Shown: piece by piece, positions 1 through 7,987 of the stretch
Layout of the letters: each line of letters begins with the position of its first letter
How positions within the stretch are numbered: the stretch's first letter is position 1
Assembly: GCF_001510715.1 (NCBI RefSeq)
Contig: NZ_LMTJ01000004.1
Span: forward strand, 62,001 to 126,000
Reading direction: 5' to 3'
DNA length: 64,000 bases
Source of the DNA: Bacillus sp. FJAT-29814
GTDB lineage: Bacteria > Bacillota > Bacilli > Bacillales > Cytobacillaceae
Program-made: the position numbers and the translations under genes
Notes under the pieces: model-generated
What the model was told of the DNA's origin: nothing
The model's database searches: none
Seen by the model: the letters and a program-made list of their open reading frames with translations, nothing else

Positions 1-51
1 CGGAAAATACTTTTTTAAATTTTTCACCTCTAAAAGAGTGTTGCTTTTCAT
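1..51 (-). CDS. Peptide ABC transporter ATP-binding subunit, DppF/OppF type (N-terminal fragment)
   Basis: Only the first 17 codons are inside the window; they read MKSNTLLEVKNLKKYFP, the usual opening of DppF/OppF ATPases (LLEVKNLKKYFP). An AAGGAG element about 12 nt upstream and the position 7 nt after the stop of the OppD/DppD-type gene point to translational coupling in one operon. In this family the second ATPase pairs with the OppD/DppD type to energise uptake of peptides or similar small solutes. The rest of the gene, and probably the permeases and binding protein, lie beyond the left edge. Confidence 0.75.
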   Translation of the reverse strand, partial: MKSNTLLEVKNLKKYFP

Positions 52-58
52 TGTCACT

Positions 59-1039
59 TCACACTCCTTCGTTAATATGCCAACATTTAGCCGAATGTTG
101 TGGATTGATTTCTTTAAGTACTGGTTCCTTTTCTATACATAAATCAGTAGCAAAGGAACAGCGCGGATGAAATCTACAGCCTTTGGGCATCGAATTGATG
201 GTCGGTACTGTACCTGGGATGCTATACAGCGTTTTATCTTTTTGATGTAAGGGTGGAACTGATTGTATTAATCCTTTTGTATAAGGGTGTTGTGGATTTT
301 TAAAAATGGTTAATACATCCGCTTGTTCGACAATTTGACCTGCATACATGACGGCAACACGGTCCGCCATCTCCGCCACGACACCCAGGTCATGTGTGAT
401 TAATAGAATCGCCATGTTATATTCTTTCTTAATCCTGTTCAATAAATCTAGAATCCTCGCTTGCACCGTCACGTCCAAAGCAGTAGTAGGTTCATCGGCA
501 ATTAACAGCTGAGGGTTGCATGATAAGGCCATTGCAATCATGACACGCTGGCACATTCCTCCTGAAAGTTCATGCGGATAAGAGTGAAAAATAGTTTCAG
601 GGTGGGGGATCCCCACTTGTTTCAGTAGTTCGACAGCTCTATTCCTAGCCGCTTCTTTTGAAGTTTGCTCATGAATTCGGATTGCCTCCGTGATCTGACT
701 ACCACAGGTATAAACAGGATCAAGGGCTGACATCGGGTCTTGAAAGATCATAGAGATCGATTTCCCCCTGATTTTGTCCATCTCTTTCCTATTTAGGTTT
801 ACTAGATTTTTATCTTCAAAAATAATCTCACCTGATGCTATTTTCCCGGATGAAGGCAAAAGCTGCATAAGTGACATAGAAGTAATCGTCTTCCCACTTC
901 CACTCTCACCTACGACGCATAATGTTTCACCTTTTTTCAGGGACAAGGTAACATCCTTTATGGCAGGAAAAACACCATAATCGGTATTAAATACAGTAGA
1001 TAAACCTTTTATGTCAAGAAGTGTATCCCCCACAAACAT
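59..1039 (-). CDS. Peptide/oligopeptide ABC transporter ATP-binding protein (DppD/OppD family)
   Basis: Cytoplasmic ATPase of a dipeptide/oligopeptide-type importer. Walker A GESGSGKT is at about residues 44-51, the Q-loop follows (IFQDPMSALDP), and a signature LSGGMCQR near residue 160 has Cys where Arg is common in this family. Walker B is LLIADEPTTALD, and the C-terminal oligopeptide-transporter extension carries the typical CRFHPRC motif. I place the start at the internal ATG directly behind GGAGGAGGG; the ATG nine codons upstream has no ribosome site. A GTG two codons further in is also possible. It lies downstream of the hydantoinase genes but behind a terminator, so it is likely a separate unit. 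Substrate cannot be told from sequence; context suggests a peptide-like or cyclic-amide compound. Confidence 0.9.
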   Translation of the reverse strand: MFVGDTLLDIKGLSTVFNTDYGVFPAIKDVTLSLKKGETLCVVGESGSGKTITSMSLMQLLPSSGKIASGEIIFEDKNLVNLNRKEMDKIRGKSISMIFQDPMSALDPVYTCGSQITEAIRIHEQTSKEAARNRAVELLKQVGIPHPETIFHSYPHELSGGMCQRVMIAMALSCNPQLLIADEPTTALDVTVQARILDLLNRIKKEYNMAILLITHDLGVVAEMADRVAVMYAGQIVEQADVLTIFKNPQHPYTKGLIQSVPPLHQKDKTLYSIPGTVPTINSMPKGCRFHPRCSFATDLCIEKEPVLKEINPQHSAKCWHINEGV

Positions 1040-1183
1040 CCCTCCTCCAACTGGCAAGAAAACCATTATTTGTCTTAATTTGTCTTAATTTGTTATAATA
1101 AATAATAGGCCATACTTACCGAATGTTCAACCTTATTCGAAAATTTAACTTAAGCGCTTACTTTTCTAAAAAAGTAGTTTTCA

Positions 1184-1231
1184 GAAAAATCGCTACCTAC
1201 AACTCTACTACTATTCACTTTGTAGGTAGCG
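1184..1231 (-). terminator. Rho-independent terminator of the hydantoinase operon
   Basis: The arms CGCTACCTACAA and TTGTAGGTAGCG form a perfect 12-bp stem (1191-1231) with a 17-nt loop. On the minus strand it is followed by ATTTTTC, and it begins about 9 nt after the hyuB stop codon. Confidence 0.8.
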
Positions 1232-1239
1232 TTAATTTT

Positions 1240-2997
1240 TTAAATACTATTTTGGATCAATCCCAATCTATACTTTTCTGTTGCTTCCACATCGACAGAA
1301 TAGGTTCCGTTGTCCCATATGATCTTAACCCCATAATCTTCTAACGCTTTTTCAACTGATACCTTTTGATCAATTACATCAAATAAAACTAATTCTGGTT
1401 CCCTGTCCACCGGAGAACCGAAGCCCCCTGACCCTGGTGTGCAAACACTGATAAGATCACCTTTGTTTAAAGGCAGCTCCGAAACTTTCGAGCTAAGTCT
1501 CATTTCCTCTTCTCCATCTTTAGAGTATAAAAATACTCCTGGGCTTCCTACTTTCCCACCATTAATGCCCCAAGGAGCAAACTTGTGACGGTCGCCCAGA
1601 CCGGTATAAGAAATATCATCCGTTAAAATTCGATAGTCCCTCTGAATTCCTAATCCGCCGCGGTGTAATCCTGCTCCACCTGAGTCCTTCCTAAGAGCGT
1701 ATTTTTCAATTAAAATTGGATACTCTCTTTCAAGGGCTTCAACTGGCAAGTTAGAAGTATTTGTCATATGAACCTGCACACCGCTCAATCCGTCGCCAAA
1801 TGCATGGGCCCCTGAACCGCCGGCAATTGTCTCTAAATACACAAAGTAATTATCCGTATTCGGATTTGTTCCGGAGAAAATCGCTGAAGTGACTACACTA
1901 TTACAGGCAGCCAATACCCGTTCTGGCGCTACCTTTGATAAGGCTCCTAGCACGACGTCAACTACACGTTGTGAAGTATCAATCCGCTGGCCGACGGGCA
2001 CAGGAAGTGTACAGTTAACGATTGTGCCTTTTGGCGCTTTAACCTGTAATGGACGATAAATTCCTTGGTTTGAGAAAATATTTTGTCCGGCCACTGCCTT
2101 AAAGCAATAGAAAATCGTAGTTACCAAACCAGAATAAACCATATTTAACGGTCCGGGCACCTGAGGGCTGGTTCCTTCAAAATCTACAATGGCATTACTA
2201 TCATCGATTGTAATCTTGGCTTTTATTAAAACTGGATCCTGCGAATGCGTTCCGGCATCGTCTAGATAGTCTTCAAATGTATAGGTTCCATTTGGCAAGG
2301 AACGGATTCCAGTCCTCATTAATTCTTCGGCGTAATCCAGTAATGCATCCGTGCATGTTTCGAAATAAGCTGAGCCATATTTTTGTACAACTTCCTGCAA
2401 TCTTCTGACCCCTGCTTTATTGGAAGCAATTTGGGCATCCAAATCTCCTTGCCTTTCTAAAGGAGTTCTTGTATTTAGCGTAATAAAATCATAGCTCTCT
2501 CTTACAACCTGACCCTTGCTACATATTTTTACAAGGGGAATCCGTAACCCTTCTTGGTATATAGTCGTAGAATCAGGTGAAACACTTCCCGGTACGATCC
2601 CTCCAATATCGGAATGGTGCGCAATATTAGCCACAAATCCTACCAATTTCTCTTCCACAAACACCGGCGCAACCATTGTGATATCTGGCAAGTGGGTTCC
2701 ACCTCCCGAATACGGGTCGTTGGTCACAAACATATCCCCAGGGAAAATTGAATCGGACGGGTATTTTTCCAATACTTGATTGACTACATCTAGCATAGAT
2801 CCCAAGTGCATCGGTACATATTCAGCTTGAGCTGTCATATTTCCCTTCGCATCGAAAACGGCGGTAGAACAATCTTTACGTTCCTTAATATTAGTAGAAA
2901 AGGCCGTTTTTACTAGAGTTATTCCCATCTCTTCAGCAACAGAAAGCAATAAGTTCCCAACAATCTCCAAAGTAATAGGATCTACTTTATTCACCAT
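1240..2997 (-). CDS. hyuB: Hydantoinase B/oxoprolinase family protein
   Basis: 585-residue protein of the HyuB family, the partner of HyuA in ATP-dependent N-methylhydantoinases and 5-oxoprolinases (ring opening of a cyclic imide or lactam coupled to ATP hydrolysis). Family features visible are the N-terminal DPITLEIV stretch, the YVPMHLGSM segment, TNDPYSGGGTHLPD near residues 90-105, HHSDIGG near 128, and the C-terminal GGxG-rich region ending CTPGSGGFG. Its start codon sits 3 nt after the hyuA stop, with GGAGGA overlapping that stop, so the two are translationally coupled. The exact lactam or hydantoin substrate is not predictable; acetone-carboxylase-like relatives also exist, but length and motifs fit the hydantoinase B branch. 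Confidence 0.93.
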   Translation of the reverse strand: MVNKVDPITLEIVGNLLLSVAEEMGITLVKTAFSTNIKERKDCSTAVFDAKGNMTAQAEYVPMHLGSMLDVVNQVLEKYPSDSIFPGDMFVTNDPYSGGGTHLPDITMVAPVFVEEKLVGFVANIAHHSDIGGIVPGSVSPDSTTIYQEGLRIPLVKICSKGQVVRESYDFITLNTRTPLERQGDLDAQIASNKAGVRRLQEVVQKYGSAYFETCTDALLDYAEELMRTGIRSLPNGTYTFEDYLDDAGTHSQDPVLIKAKITIDDSNAIVDFEGTSPQVPGPLNMVYSGLVTTIFYCFKAVAGQNIFSNQGIYRPLQVKAPKGTIVNCTLPVPVGQRIDTSQRVVDVVLGALSKVAPERVLAACNSVVTSAIFSGTNPNTDNYFVYLETIAGGSGAHAFGDGLSGVQVHMTNTSNLPVEALEREYPILIEKYALRKDSGGAGLHRGGLGIQRDYRILTDDISYTGLGDRHKFAPWGINGGKVGSPGVFLYSKDGEEEMRLSSKVSELPLNKGDLISVCTPGSGGFGSPVDREPELVLFDVIDQKVSVEKALEDYGVKIIWDNGTYSVDVEATEKYRLGLIQNSI

Positions 2998-3000
2998 GGT

Positions 3001-5067
3001 TTATTCCTCCTCACCGAACGTATAAATAATCAAGTTCCCATATTCATCCACCTTCATTGATTGTTCGGGGAGGACTAAAATGGTGGTATCCATCTGTTCA
3101 ACAATTAAAGGACCCTGAACTTTGTTTCCAGGCTTCAGATCTTCACGGACAAATATTTTTGTTTCGTAATACCCTGGTTCATCAACCTCTGTAAAATAAA
3201 CTGGCCGCGTAGCAATAGGCGATGCTGTTACAGATGCCGTGTCTGCTTTTTCAAATTCAGCTTTTGGCAACTGGCCAACAGCTGTTAATCTGAAGTTTAC
3301 AAATTCCATCACACCATCTTTTTTGGAATAGCCATAAACCTTTTCATGTTGTTCTTGGAAGCGATTAGTTATTGCTGCAAAACCAAATGGATTCAATTCA
3401 TCCCATTCTACAGGAATTGGAATTTCATAGTTCTGCCCCTTAAATCTCATATCAATAACCAATTCATATTTTCGTTTTGATTCTGAGATATTTTCTTTTT
3501 CCAGTAATTTTAGGCCTTCCTCTTTTAGTTCTTCAAAAATAGCAGCGGAAACGATCATGTTCTCAGGTGTAGCCTCATGTAAAGATGAACGAACATAATC
3601 TGTTCTTACGTCCGTAACCAACAAACCAAGGGAACAAAAAGTTCCCGGAGAAGGCGGAATAAGCACTCTCGGAATATTCAACTCTTTGGCAAGAGCACTG
3701 CAATGTAGACCACCTGCACCGCCAAATGAAACTAAAGTAAAGTCCCTAGGATCATGACCTTTCTGAATTGAAATTAAGCGAATAGCCCTTGACATATTGG
3801 CATTCACAACCGAAATAATACCAGCAGTTGCTTCTTCCAATGTAAGATTGGAATGCTTGCAAATGTGTTCTTTTATTGCTCGTTCTGCGGCTTCCCTATC
3901 TACCGTCATTCGACCGCCCAAAATTTCCTTAGGATTTAACCGACCCAGCAATAAATTCGCATCTGTTACAGTTGGTTTTGTACCGCCGCGTCCATATGAT
4001 GCAGGTCCAGGTGTTGAGCCAGCGCTTTCAGGTCCCACTTTCAGAGCTCCACCATTGTCAATATAGGCAATGGAGCCGCCGCCTGCCCCGCAGGCATGAA
4101 TATCTAACATGGGAATACGAGCGGGAAATCCTTCGACTTCTCTTTCCATTGAAATTTTCGGTTCTCCGTTTTCAATTAAACTGAAATCTGCGGATGTACC
4201 TCCCATATCGAAGGTAATCATATTTTTATAACCGGTTAGTTCAGCCAGATTTTTCGCAGCGACTACACCTGCTGCTGGACCAGAAACAGCTGTGCGTAAT
4301 GGCGAAGAAACTGATTCCTGAATAGAAATAATTCCGCCATTTGACTGAGTAATATATGGTTCAGCCGGAATTCCGTATTCTTTTACCGCATTTAAGAAGT
4401 TTTCCATATAATTTTTCATGACCGGCCCGAGATAGGCATTTAATGCTGTCGTACTTAACCTTGAGTATTCGCGGAATTCAGGAACAATCTCATGGGATGC
4501 CGAAACGTAAGCTTCAGGAAAACGCTCTTTTATTGTTTCAACGGCCTTCTTTTCATGTTCAGGGTTTAAATAGGAAAAAAGGAAACAAATTGCTACCGAT
4601 TTTACCCCTTGTTCCTTCAATGCATCAATTGATTTATGAAGACTTTCATCATCTAAAACTTTATAGACTTCACCGTTGGCCATAAGCCGCTCATTAGCTT
4701 CAAATCTCAAATTTCCAGGAATAATAGGGGCAGGTTTTTCTTCAAAAAAGTTATATAAGCTAGGACGTGTCTGCCGTCCTATTTCTAGTAAATCCCGAAA
4801 TCCCTTTGTTACAATAAGCCCCGTAACCGCTCCCTTCCGCTCAATTAACGCATTCGTCGCAACTGTGGTGCCATGGGCTAAATAATGAACATCTTCCACT
4901 GCAATATCATTCAATTCAAGAATTTCTTTTATCCCTTTCATAATGGCACGAGAAGGATCGTCAGGGGTTGAAGAAACTTTGTGGTTCTTGATTTTCCCAT
5001 TTCTACTATCGACCAATGTTACATCTGTAAATGTCCCTCCAACATCTACTCCTACCATGTAGCTCAT
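3001..5067 (-). CDS. hyuA: Hydantoinase A/oxoprolinase family protein
   Basis: 688-residue ATP-binding subunit with the actin/hexokinase-like fold of the family. The N-terminal phosphate loop GVDVGGTFTD is at residues 5-14, HGTTVATNALIERKG at about 66-80, FDMGGTSAD near 281, and ACGAGGGSIA near 318. It would act with HyuB to open a hydantoin, oxoproline or related ring using ATP. The start is supported by AAAGGAGG 7 nt upstream. It is the first gene of a two-gene operon ending at the terminator near 1.2 kb. Two ATGTAATACAT-like sites lie 45-100 nt upstream and are likely operators for the nearby GntR regulator. Confidence 0.93.
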   Translation of the reverse strand: MSYMVGVDVGGTFTDVTLVDSRNGKIKNHKVSSTPDDPSRAIMKGIKEILELNDIAVEDVHYLAHGTTVATNALIERKGAVTGLIVTKGFRDLLEIGRQTRPSLYNFFEEKPAPIIPGNLRFEANERLMANGEVYKVLDDESLHKSIDALKEQGVKSVAICFLFSYLNPEHEKKAVETIKERFPEAYVSASHEIVPEFREYSRLSTTALNAYLGPVMKNYMENFLNAVKEYGIPAEPYITQSNGGIISIQESVSSPLRTAVSGPAAGVVAAKNLAELTGYKNMITFDMGGTSADFSLIENGEPKISMEREVEGFPARIPMLDIHACGAGGGSIAYIDNGGALKVGPESAGSTPGPASYGRGGTKPTVTDANLLLGRLNPKEILGGRMTVDREAAERAIKEHICKHSNLTLEEATAGIISVVNANMSRAIRLISIQKGHDPRDFTLVSFGGAGGLHCSALAKELNIPRVLIPPSPGTFCSLGLLVTDVRTDYVRSSLHEATPENMIVSAAIFEELKEEGLKLLEKENISESKRKYELVIDMRFKGQNYEIPIPVEWDELNPFGFAAITNRFQEQHEKVYGYSKKDGVMEFVNFRLTAVGQLPKAEFEKADTASVTASPIATRPVYFTEVDEPGYYETKIFVREDLKPGNKVQGPLIVEQMDTTILVLPEQSMKVDEYGNLIIYTFGEEE

Positions 5068-5112
5068 AAAGCTTCCTCCTTTGGAAAGTAAACAGAAACT
5101 TATAAATCAATT

Positions 5113-5123
5113 ATGTAATACAT
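5113..5123. promoter_or_regulatory. Candidate GntR/UTRA operator upstream of hyuA
   Basis: ATGTAATACAT is a perfect palindrome around a central A, of the GTA-N-TAC type bound by HutC-subfamily GntR regulators. It lies 46 nt upstream of hyuA. Related sites occur at 5157-5167, 6382-6392 and 6601-6611. Assignment to the GntR gene at 6.8-7.5 kb is inference. Confidence 0.5.
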
Positions 5124-5156
5124 TCGTTATATATTATCATTAATAATTTTATAACA

Positions 5157-5167
5157 TTGCAATACAT
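5157..5167. promoter_or_regulatory. Second candidate GntR/UTRA operator upstream of hyuA
   Basis: TTGCAATACAT matches the palindrome ATGTAATACAT at 9 of 11 positions and lies 44 bp from the first site. Two sites on nearly the same DNA face would suit cooperative repression. Confidence 0.4.
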
Positions 5168-5335
5168 TTGTTGACTGTTTTTTTTGAATAGTCCTATTAT
5201 AGAATATTTTTAATAAATTTAATACTGAAAGTGATGAAAATAGGAAAACGCTATTGTAATGCTCTTTTTTTAATGATACCGGCACAAAGCGCGGGATTTG
5301 ACCTGAAGTTATATTTTTATGTAAAAATAATTTTA

Positions 5336-5361
5336 CAAAACGGCCTCCTTTTAAGAGGCCG
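5336..5361 (-). terminator. Terminator after the FrlB-like gene
   Basis: CGGCCTC and GAGGCCG form a 7-bp GC stem with a 7-nt loop, followed on the minus strand by TTTTGT. It starts about 27 nt after the stop codon of the SIS gene and separates it from hyuA. Confidence 0.85.
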
Positions 5362-5387
5362 AAATTGCATAGAAAGATATAGGACAA

Positions 5388-6359
5388 TTAATATGCTACC
5401 TTCCACATATATCTTCGTTGATCCATTGAATGGTTTCTGAGAATAGACATTTGATAAACAAAAAATCTTTCGATTGGTATCATTACTACAGAATTAAAGA
5501 ATTCAGCTACACTTGAATCGATTTGATCGAGCCCTATTTCATCTGCATCTATAATAATAAAACGTTCCGCATATTGATTTAAAAACTTCTCCGCCCTTTC
5601 ATCCATCGGACGTGTGCGACCCAGACTCTTTAAGAGAACAAACGGAACTTTCTTGTCAGTTGTTTCAAATGGTCCATGGAAATACTCGCCAGAATTTAAC
5701 GCAACGGCATGTTTCCACTGCATCTCCATAAAGTGGCAGCACGCCATAGTGTATGCAGTTCCGTAAAGCGGTCCGCTTCCTAAAACATAAAAGAATTCAT
5801 CGTCCTTAAATTCCTCAGCAAACTGTTTGGCTTTAGGCAATAAGCTTTTTTTTGCAGAATCTACGATATTATCAATTTTGTCGTAAGCACTGATAGCAGC
5901 TTCATAGTTTTGATACCCTTCGAATTGATGCAGTATCTCGAATACTAATTTTAATGCCAGAGCCTGGTTTGCCTTAGAATAAACCTGATTATCTCCATTT
6001 GAATAAATTACTTTATATTGACCATTTTGGGCCATGAGTGTTTCAGGAGACCCCGTCATAGCAATAGTAATCGCGCCTCTTTTGTTCGCTAATTTTACAG
6101 CTTCTACAGTTTCAGGTGTAGCATTTAAAGAGCATATGATACAAACTGTCTGTTCACCTAATGCTGCTGGAGTTGCATGGACAAATTCATTACTGTTATA
6201 AATTGCTGTTGCGATATTTTTCGCTTCGCTTTGCATTAAATATTTAGCTGGATATATAGCCGCTTGTGATCCGCCGCAAGCCACAAAATATAACGCTTTC
6301 AATCCTCCCGCCACTTCAACCTTTTGTTTAATTTCATTAATTATCGTTTTAATTTCCAT
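5388..6359 (-). CDS. SIS-domain sugar isomerase/deglycase, FrlB (fructoselysine-6-phosphate deglycase) family
   Basis: 323-residue double-SIS protein. It closely resembles FrlB-type deglycases, which split 6-phosphorylated Amadori compounds into glucose 6-phosphate and an amino acid: FVACGGSQAAIYPAKY at about 26-41, a central MEMQWKHAVALNSGEYFHGPFE stretch with the E-Y-F-H-G-P-F-E motif near 225-232, and the family's C-terminal RRYMWKVAY. It lacks the glutaminase domain of GlmS. The phosphate-binding turn usually reads SxSGxTPET; here it is SLNATPET, without the glycine and one residue shorter, so substrate or activity may differ. No kinase or PTS gene for phosphorylating an Amadori compound is visible. 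A candidate operator overlaps its leader. Assignment to the family is firm; substrate is not. Confidence 0.85.
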   Translation of the reverse strand: MEIKTIINEIKQKVEVAGGLKALYFVACGGSQAAIYPAKYLMQSEAKNIATAIYNSNEFVHATPAALGEQTVCIICSLNATPETVEAVKLANKRGAITIAMTGSPETLMAQNGQYKVIYSNGDNQVYSKANQALALKLVFEILHQFEGYQNYEAAISAYDKIDNIVDSAKKSLLPKAKQFAEEFKDDEFFYVLGSGPLYGTAYTMACCHFMEMQWKHAVALNSGEYFHGPFETTDKKVPFVLLKSLGRTRPMDERAEKFLNQYAERFIIIDADEIGLDQIDSSVAEFFNSVVMIPIERFFVYQMSILRNHSMDQRRYMWKVAY

Positions 6360-6381
6360 GTTTATGTATACCCCTTTCTAA

Positions 6382-6392
6382 TTGTATTATAT
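6382..6392. promoter_or_regulatory. Candidate GntR/UTRA operator in the FrlB-like leader
   Basis: TTGTATTATAT resembles the reverse complement (ATGTATTACAT) of the hyuA palindrome at 8 of 11 positions and lies 23-33 nt upstream of the SIS start codon. A further half-site, ATTGTATGG, follows directly. Confidence 0.4.
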
Positions 6393-6669
6393 TGTATGGA
6401 AAAATGTTAATAACAATATAGTACCATTAAATTGAGGTTTTTCAACTATTTTTTTTATCTTTTCTATTTTAGTTAACACAAAGGCATTATAACCTTAAAT
6501 CGTCGGGTTTATAAACCAGTATGTACAATCACTAGAGAATATCTAATAAAAAACATTCGTTACTAATTGTCATGATTATAAAACAAAAAGGATATAACAA
6601 ATGTATTATAACTTTAAATAAAAAGTCAATACCAATTATTTTGAATATTATATTAAATTATATAAGAGC
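6393..6669. other. AT-rich intergenic region between the FrlB-like and gntR genes
   Basis: About 280 bp with no plausible coding frame. The only structured element noticed is ATGTATTATAA at 6601-6611 (9 of 11 to the operator ATGTATTACAT), which could be a distal regulator site. A promoter for the SIS gene must lie here or close to its start, but AT-richness prevents a confident choice. Confidence 0.4.
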
Positions 6670-6705
6670 AAAAAAATAGCACACATCTCAACAGAGATAT
6701 GTGCT
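6670..6705 (-). terminator. Terminator after the gntR gene
   Basis: AGCACATATCTC and GAGATGTGTGCT form a 12-bp stem with one mismatch and a 4-nt loop, followed on the minus strand by ATTTTTTT. It lies about 65 nt downstream of the GntR stop codon. Confidence 0.85.
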
Positions 6706-6770
6706 TTAATTATATATCGAACCAGCCAAAACACTGATAAAGCTAATAAATAAGGGTTTTACTAAGATAC

Positions 6771-7484
6771 TTAAACGGTAAATTTAAATTTATCCGCAAC
6801 AATAAATTGCATAGAACGATGGGACGGTACGCCTTCTTTATCTGTTGAAACTCCCGAAATCGATAAAAGAGGATACCCTAATGATATATTAAGATAACGT
6901 GACATTTCATAAGTGGCATAAACAAGCTCTATTGTTTTACGCGAATTCATAAAGACAATACCATACTTTTCCGCTAAAATTGTAAACATGGAAGAATCAT
7001 TTAAATCTTCATCCAATAAAAATGTAAAGCGTTGAGGTAATCTTGAAATTTCGAATGCAACTGGGATCCCATCGGCATAACGTATACGTTCTATAACAAT
7101 GATTTTTGAATTCGGCTCTAATTTGAGTACTTCCGTATCCTTTTCATTTGCATCTTCTATAACACATTTAATAACCTTCGCCCCAGGTTTACGGCCTATT
7201 TCACGGCACATTTCCGTGAAACTTTTTGAACCGCTTATTCCTCTGCTGAATTTTTCATTGTTAATAAATGTACCTTTTCCTTGTTTACGTATTAACAAAT
7301 TTTCCTTTGCAAGTTCTTCTAATGCATTACGAACTGTAATCCGGCTTACATTATAGAGTCTACTTAATTCAATTTCAGTCGGAATTTTTTCACCTTTTTT
7401 AAACTTGCCCTTTTCAATATCGCCACGTAGTATGTCAGTCAGTTGCTTATACAAAGGTAAAACATCTGCTTTATTAAGTGTCAT
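6771..7484 (-). CDS. GntR-family transcriptional regulator, HutC/UTRA subfamily
   Basis: 237 residues: an N-terminal winged helix (about 10-75: PLYKQLTDILRGDIEKGKF, EIELSRLYNVSRITVRNAL, GKGTFI) followed by a UTRA ligand-binding domain (about 95-235). This is the architecture of regulators such as FrlR, TreR and NagR that sense sugar phosphates or amino-acid-like ligands. GAGGAAT lies 6-7 nt before the start. It is transcribed ahead of the SIS and hyu genes and has its own terminator. Shared ATGTAATACAT-like sites before the downstream units suggest it represses them until an inducer, perhaps the phosphorylated substrate of the SIS enzyme, accumulates. That link is inference. Confidence 0.92.
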   Translation of the reverse strand: MTLNKADVLPLYKQLTDILRGDIEKGKFKKGEKIPTEIELSRLYNVSRITVRNALEELAKENLLIRKQGKGTFINNEKFSRGISGSKSFTEMCREIGRKPGAKVIKCVIEDANEKDTEVLKLEPNSKIIVIERIRYADGIPVAFEISRLPQRFTFLLDEDLNDSSMFTILAEKYGIVFMNSRKTIELVYATYEMSRYLNISLGYPLLSISGVSTDKEGVPSHRSMQFIVADKFKFTV

Positions 7485-7659
7485 TTTTTATTCCTCATAT
7501 TCTTTTTATATAACCTTATAATACTATTCAATAAAAAAGAAAGCAATAAATTAACTAGAAGGATGTGGTTTATCATCAACAATAGGTACAATGCGCTTTA
7601 CAGCGGCTTTCAAATAAGTATTATATTGTCTTTTTTTGCATATATCGTTTAAAAAAATA

Positions 7660-7735
7660 GTAAGTTACAGGACCTTTCAAAGAATAAGGGAACTTGAAAA
7701 TCTCTGGATTGTGCCTGCCATCCATTGTTTCAGGT
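7660..7735. repeat. Copy 1 of a decayed dispersed repeat
   Basis: A segment containing GAAAATCTCTGGAT, then GTGCCTG and CATCCATT, recurs at about 27852-27895 with a few substitutions (GGAAAATCTCTGGATGGTGCCTG). Neither copy has an open frame. The shared core is about 35-40 bp. Confidence 0.5.
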
Positions 7736-7772
7736 AAAATAGGGAGTATCAATTAAAATAGGGTGAATATTA

Positions 7773-7913
7773 ATGAAACAAATAACATTCGAAAATATCA
7801 ATACGCTTGGAATAATAGTCAATGAAAACACTCAATATAGACACTATCATTATCCTGAGATGTTAATCAGGTATGATAGTAAATATGAAGCACTAAAAGT
7901 ATATCAGGATTAG
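7773..7913 (+). pseudogene. Short remnant resembling the N-terminus of a GNAT acetyltransferase
   Basis: 46 codons with a good local frame; the segment NTQYRHYHYPEMLIRYDS resembles the start of Bacillus GNAT-type acetyltransferases as I recall them. The frame ends before any acetyl-CoA-binding motif, so it would be a truncated relic. There is no clear ribosome site. A real short peptide cannot be excluded. Confidence 0.35.
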
Positions 7914-7974
7914 AAAAAATTTGGGGAGTGACACGGAAATCAACAACTTAAAATCAGTGCCACTGTCACGCCCC
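7914..7974 (-). terminator. Probable terminator of the AAA-ATPase cassette
   Basis: On the minus strand GGGGCGTGACA pairs with TGTCACTCCCC across a long loop that contains a further small stem. It is followed by AAATTTTTTC. It lies 14 nt after the last gene of the four-gene cassette. Confidence 0.6.
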
Positions 7975-7987
7975 GAAATGGCACTAC

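Noticed and set aside
5127-5387. 86-codon minus-strand frame between hyuA and the FrlB-like gene
   Set aside because: It spans the terminator and the operator sites and has no ribosome site.
5388-6359. GlmS (glucosamine-6-phosphate synthase)
   Set aside because: No N-terminal glutaminase domain, and the C-terminus and central motifs are FrlB-like.
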